Assembly (NCBI GenBank): GCA_030837445.1
Contig: JAUPKM010000365.1
Coordinates: 1-16,031, forward strand
Length of the DNA stretch: 16,031 nucleotides
Direction of reading: 5' to 3'
Source: Actinomycetota bacterium
Lineage (GTDB): Bacteria > Actinomycetota > Actinomycetes > S36-B12 > UBA10799
This document shows positions 14,985 through 16,031 of this stretch, one piece after another. Within the stretch, counting starts at the first letter, position 1. Every line of letters begins with the position of its first letter. The position numbers and the translations under genes were made by a program. The notes beneath the pieces were generated by a model. It was not told where the DNA came from. It did no database searches and saw nothing but the letters and a program-made list of their open reading frames with translations.

Positions 14985-15452
14985 CTAGTCCAGACCCAAC
15001 AGTCCGCGGACGCGGGCGACATGCCCTTTCGCGCGGACGTTGTACAGCGCCTCGGCGACTGTGCCGTCGCCGTTGATGATGAAGGTCGAACGGATGACGC
15101 CGGTGACCTTCTTGCCGTACATGGTCTTCTCGCCCCAGACACCATAGGCAGTCATCACCGCGTGGTCCGGATCCGAGAGAAGGGGGAAGGTGAGGTGATC
15201 CCGCGCGCGGAATTTGGCCAGTTTCTCCACTTTGTCGCCGCTGATCCCGAGCACGACCACCCCGGCTGCACGGAGTGAGTCGAGGCTGTCCCGGAAATCG
15301 CACGCCTGGGTCGTGCAGCCCGGAGTCATTGCCGCCGGGTAGAAGTACACGACCACTCGGGAGCCTGCGAAATCCGACAGCGAGACGCTGTTGCCTTCGT
15401 CATCGGAGAGGGTGAAGGGGGGCGCGACAGCGCCTGGTTCGATTCTGGTCAT
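14985..15452 (-). CDS. bcp: Thioredoxin-dependent thiol peroxidase (peroxiredoxin Bcp/PrxQ)
   Basis: It reduces hydrogen peroxide and organic hydroperoxides using thioredoxin. The protein has 155 residues. The PrxQ motif TPGCTTQACDFRD carries the peroxidatic Cys46 and resolving Cys51 four residues later. VVYFYPAAMTPGC and VLGISGDKVEKLAKF are typical. ATG 15452 gives the usual family N-terminus (MTRIEPGAVAPPFTL); the frame continues 12 codons upstream, but TAGGTT seven bases before this ATG suggests a leaderless start here. It is divergent from the cbiM-like gene with a 118-base gap, and followed by the tRNA gene on the same strand after nine bases. Confidence 0.94.
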   Translation of the reverse strand: MTRIEPGAVAPPFTLSDDEGNSVSLSDFAGSRVVVYFYPAAMTPGCTTQACDFRDSLDSLRAAGVVVLGISGDKVEKLAKFRARDHLTFPLLSDPDHAVMTAYGVWGEKTMYGKKVTGVIRSTFIINGDGTVAEALYNVRAKGHVARVRGLLGLD

Positions 15453-15459
15453 GGAGCCA

Positions 15460-15488
15460 AACCTAAGAGCCACCCGCCACTGCGGCAA
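15460..15488 (-). promoter_or_regulatory. Putative bcp promoter, leaderless
   Basis: On the minus strand, TTGCCG (15483-15488) is separated by 17 bases from TAGGTT (15460-15465), and the ATG follows seven bases later. No Shine-Dalgarno is visible. It would also drive the tRNA gene downstream. Confidence 0.45.
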
Positions 15489-15524
15489 CCGTGGTGGCCT
15501 GGCTAGTCTCGGGTTCCGGCGTTA

Positions 15525-15541
15525 TTGCGAGGAGTTTGCAA
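15525..15541 (+). promoter_or_regulatory. Nur-type nickel box upstream of the cbiM-like gene
   Basis: TTGCGA-GGAGT-TTGCAA matches the Streptomyces Nur (nickel-responsive Fur-family repressor) consensus TTGCAA-N5-TTGCAA with one mismatch. The wider sequence also forms an inverted repeat, with TATTGC (15524-15528 region) against GCAATA (15538-15543). The right half is the candidate -35 of the promoter, as expected for repression when nickel is plentiful. Confidence 0.5.
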
Positions 15542-15564
15542 TAGCGCGACTCCTCTCCTAGGTT
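15536..15564 (+). promoter_or_regulatory. Putative cbiM-like promoter, leaderless
   Basis: TTGCAA (15536-15541), 17 bases, TAGGTT (15559-15564), then six bases to GTG 15571. Transcription would start at or next to the start codon. No Shine-Dalgarno precedes the GTG. Confidence 0.45.
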
Positions 15565-15570
15565 GGGCCA

Positions 15571-16031
15571 GTGCATATTCCAGACGGCTTCATCGATGCG
15601 CCTGTCGCCGCGGCGTCCGGCGTGGTCGCGGTGGCGGCTGTCGCCGTATCGCTGCGGGGGGCGCGCCGAGAGGTGTCCGAGGCCAGTGCACCGCTGGCCG
15701 GTCTTACGGCGGTATTCGTGTTCGCCGCCCAGATGGTGAACTTCCCGGTCGGGGCGGGCACAAGCGGCCACCTGATCGGAGCGGCGCTGGCGGCAATCCT
15801 GATCGGCCCCTACGCGGCGGTCTTGGCAATGACCGTGGTGATCAGCGTCCAGGCCTTGGTGTTCGCCGATGGTGGCCTGACCGCGCTGGGGCTGAACATC
15901 GTGAACATGGCGGTGGTGGCCACCGTCGTCGGTTGGCTGGTGTTCCGGCTGGGTACTCGGCTGCTGCCACGGGTGCGCTGGTCGGCGCTGCTGGCCGCAG
16001 GCATTGCGGGGTTCGGTTCGGTGGTGGCCTC
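15571..16031 (+). CDS. ECF-type cobalt/nickel transporter substrate-binding membrane protein (CbiM/NikM), 3' end beyond the window
   Basis: The S-component of a group I ECF importer for Co2+ or Ni2+, in the cytoplasmic membrane. The first 153 residues are visible and open to the window edge. They begin MHIPDGFIDAPVA, and the N-terminal Met1-His2 that coordinates the metal is what fixes GTG 15571 as the start. His67 in GTSGHLIGA, the further known metal ligand, is present, as are NFPVGAGTSG and FADGGLTALGLNIVNMAVV. Four or five hydrophobic helices are visible. The remaining transporter genes (N, Q, O) would be expected to the right. The nickel-type box upstream argues for nickel rather than cobalt. 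No cobalamin riboswitch is visible in the 118-base upstream region. Confidence 0.9.
   Translation, partial: MHIPDGFIDAPVAAASGVVAVAAVAVSLRGARREVSEASAPLAGLTAVFVFAAQMVNFPVGAGTSGHLIGAALAAILIGPYAAVLAMTVVISVQALVFADGGLTALGLNIVNMAVVATVVGWLVFRLGTRLLPRVRWSALLAAGIAGFGSVVA

Noticed and set aside
15453..15570. Cobalamin riboswitch before the cbiM-like gene
   Set aside because: The whole gap to bcp is 118 bases and lacks the B12-box and the many paired elements; a leaderless promoter with a nickel-type box explains the region better.

Overview
This is a high-GC, gene-dense chromosomal window typical of an actinobacterium. The support is a long run in the order known from Mycobacterium tuberculosis Rv1331-Rv1341: clpS, a DUF2017 gene, mec, cysO, murI, a metallo-beta-lactamase-fold gene, rph and rdgB. 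Other signs are the actinobacterial DUF3039 protein, many GTG starts, and several genes that appear to be transcribed without a leader. I cannot name the genus. Every gap between genes is below 200 bases.

Layout. Bases 2-710 (+) hold the tail of a YqgE/AlgH-family gene and a DUF3039 gene. Bases 744-3129 (-) hold a two-gene arginine catabolism unit: arginine deiminase (arcA), then ornithine carbamoyltransferase (arcB). Bases 3283-7985 (+) hold a superfamily II helicase, a six-helix DUF308/HdeD membrane protein, an IclR-type regulator and a secreted family 18 glycoside hydrolase. Bases 8035-11523 (+) hold the conserved block clpS, DUF2017, mec, cysO, murI and the MBL-fold phosphodiesterase-like gene. 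Bases 11505-13403 carry a divergent tetR / NAD(P)-binding reductase pair set into this block. After it the block resumes with rph and rdgB (13409-14820, +). Bases 14902-15452 (-) hold bcp and, 9 bases after its stop codon, a tRNA gene. A divergent cobalt/nickel transporter gene (cbiM/nikM-like) runs off the right edge.

How the parts work together. ClpS delivers N-degron substrates to the ClpAP-type protease. Mec and CysO are the sulfur-carrier arm of cysteine synthesis, but the usual partner cysM is not next to cysO here. MurI makes D-glutamate for peptidoglycan. RNase PH trims RNA 3' ends, and RdgB removes non-canonical purine nucleotides. ArcA and ArcB together turn arginine into citrulline and then ornithine plus carbamoyl phosphate; the carbamate kinase needed to make ATP is not in the window.

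Most notable: (1) a structurally intact tRNA with a leucine UAG anticodon but a 5-base variable loop (class I shape) instead of the long arm normal for tRNA-Leu; (2) a near-perfect Nur-type nickel box, TTGCGA-N5-TTGCAA, on the -35 region of an apparently leaderless cbiM/nikM promoter; (3) an operator array of four GAGCGGT half-sites between tetR and the reductase gene, around a promoter with an exact TTGACA -35; (4) a recurring TAGNNT-N6-9-start-codon arrangement, which suggests that much of this region is translated from leaderless mRNAs.
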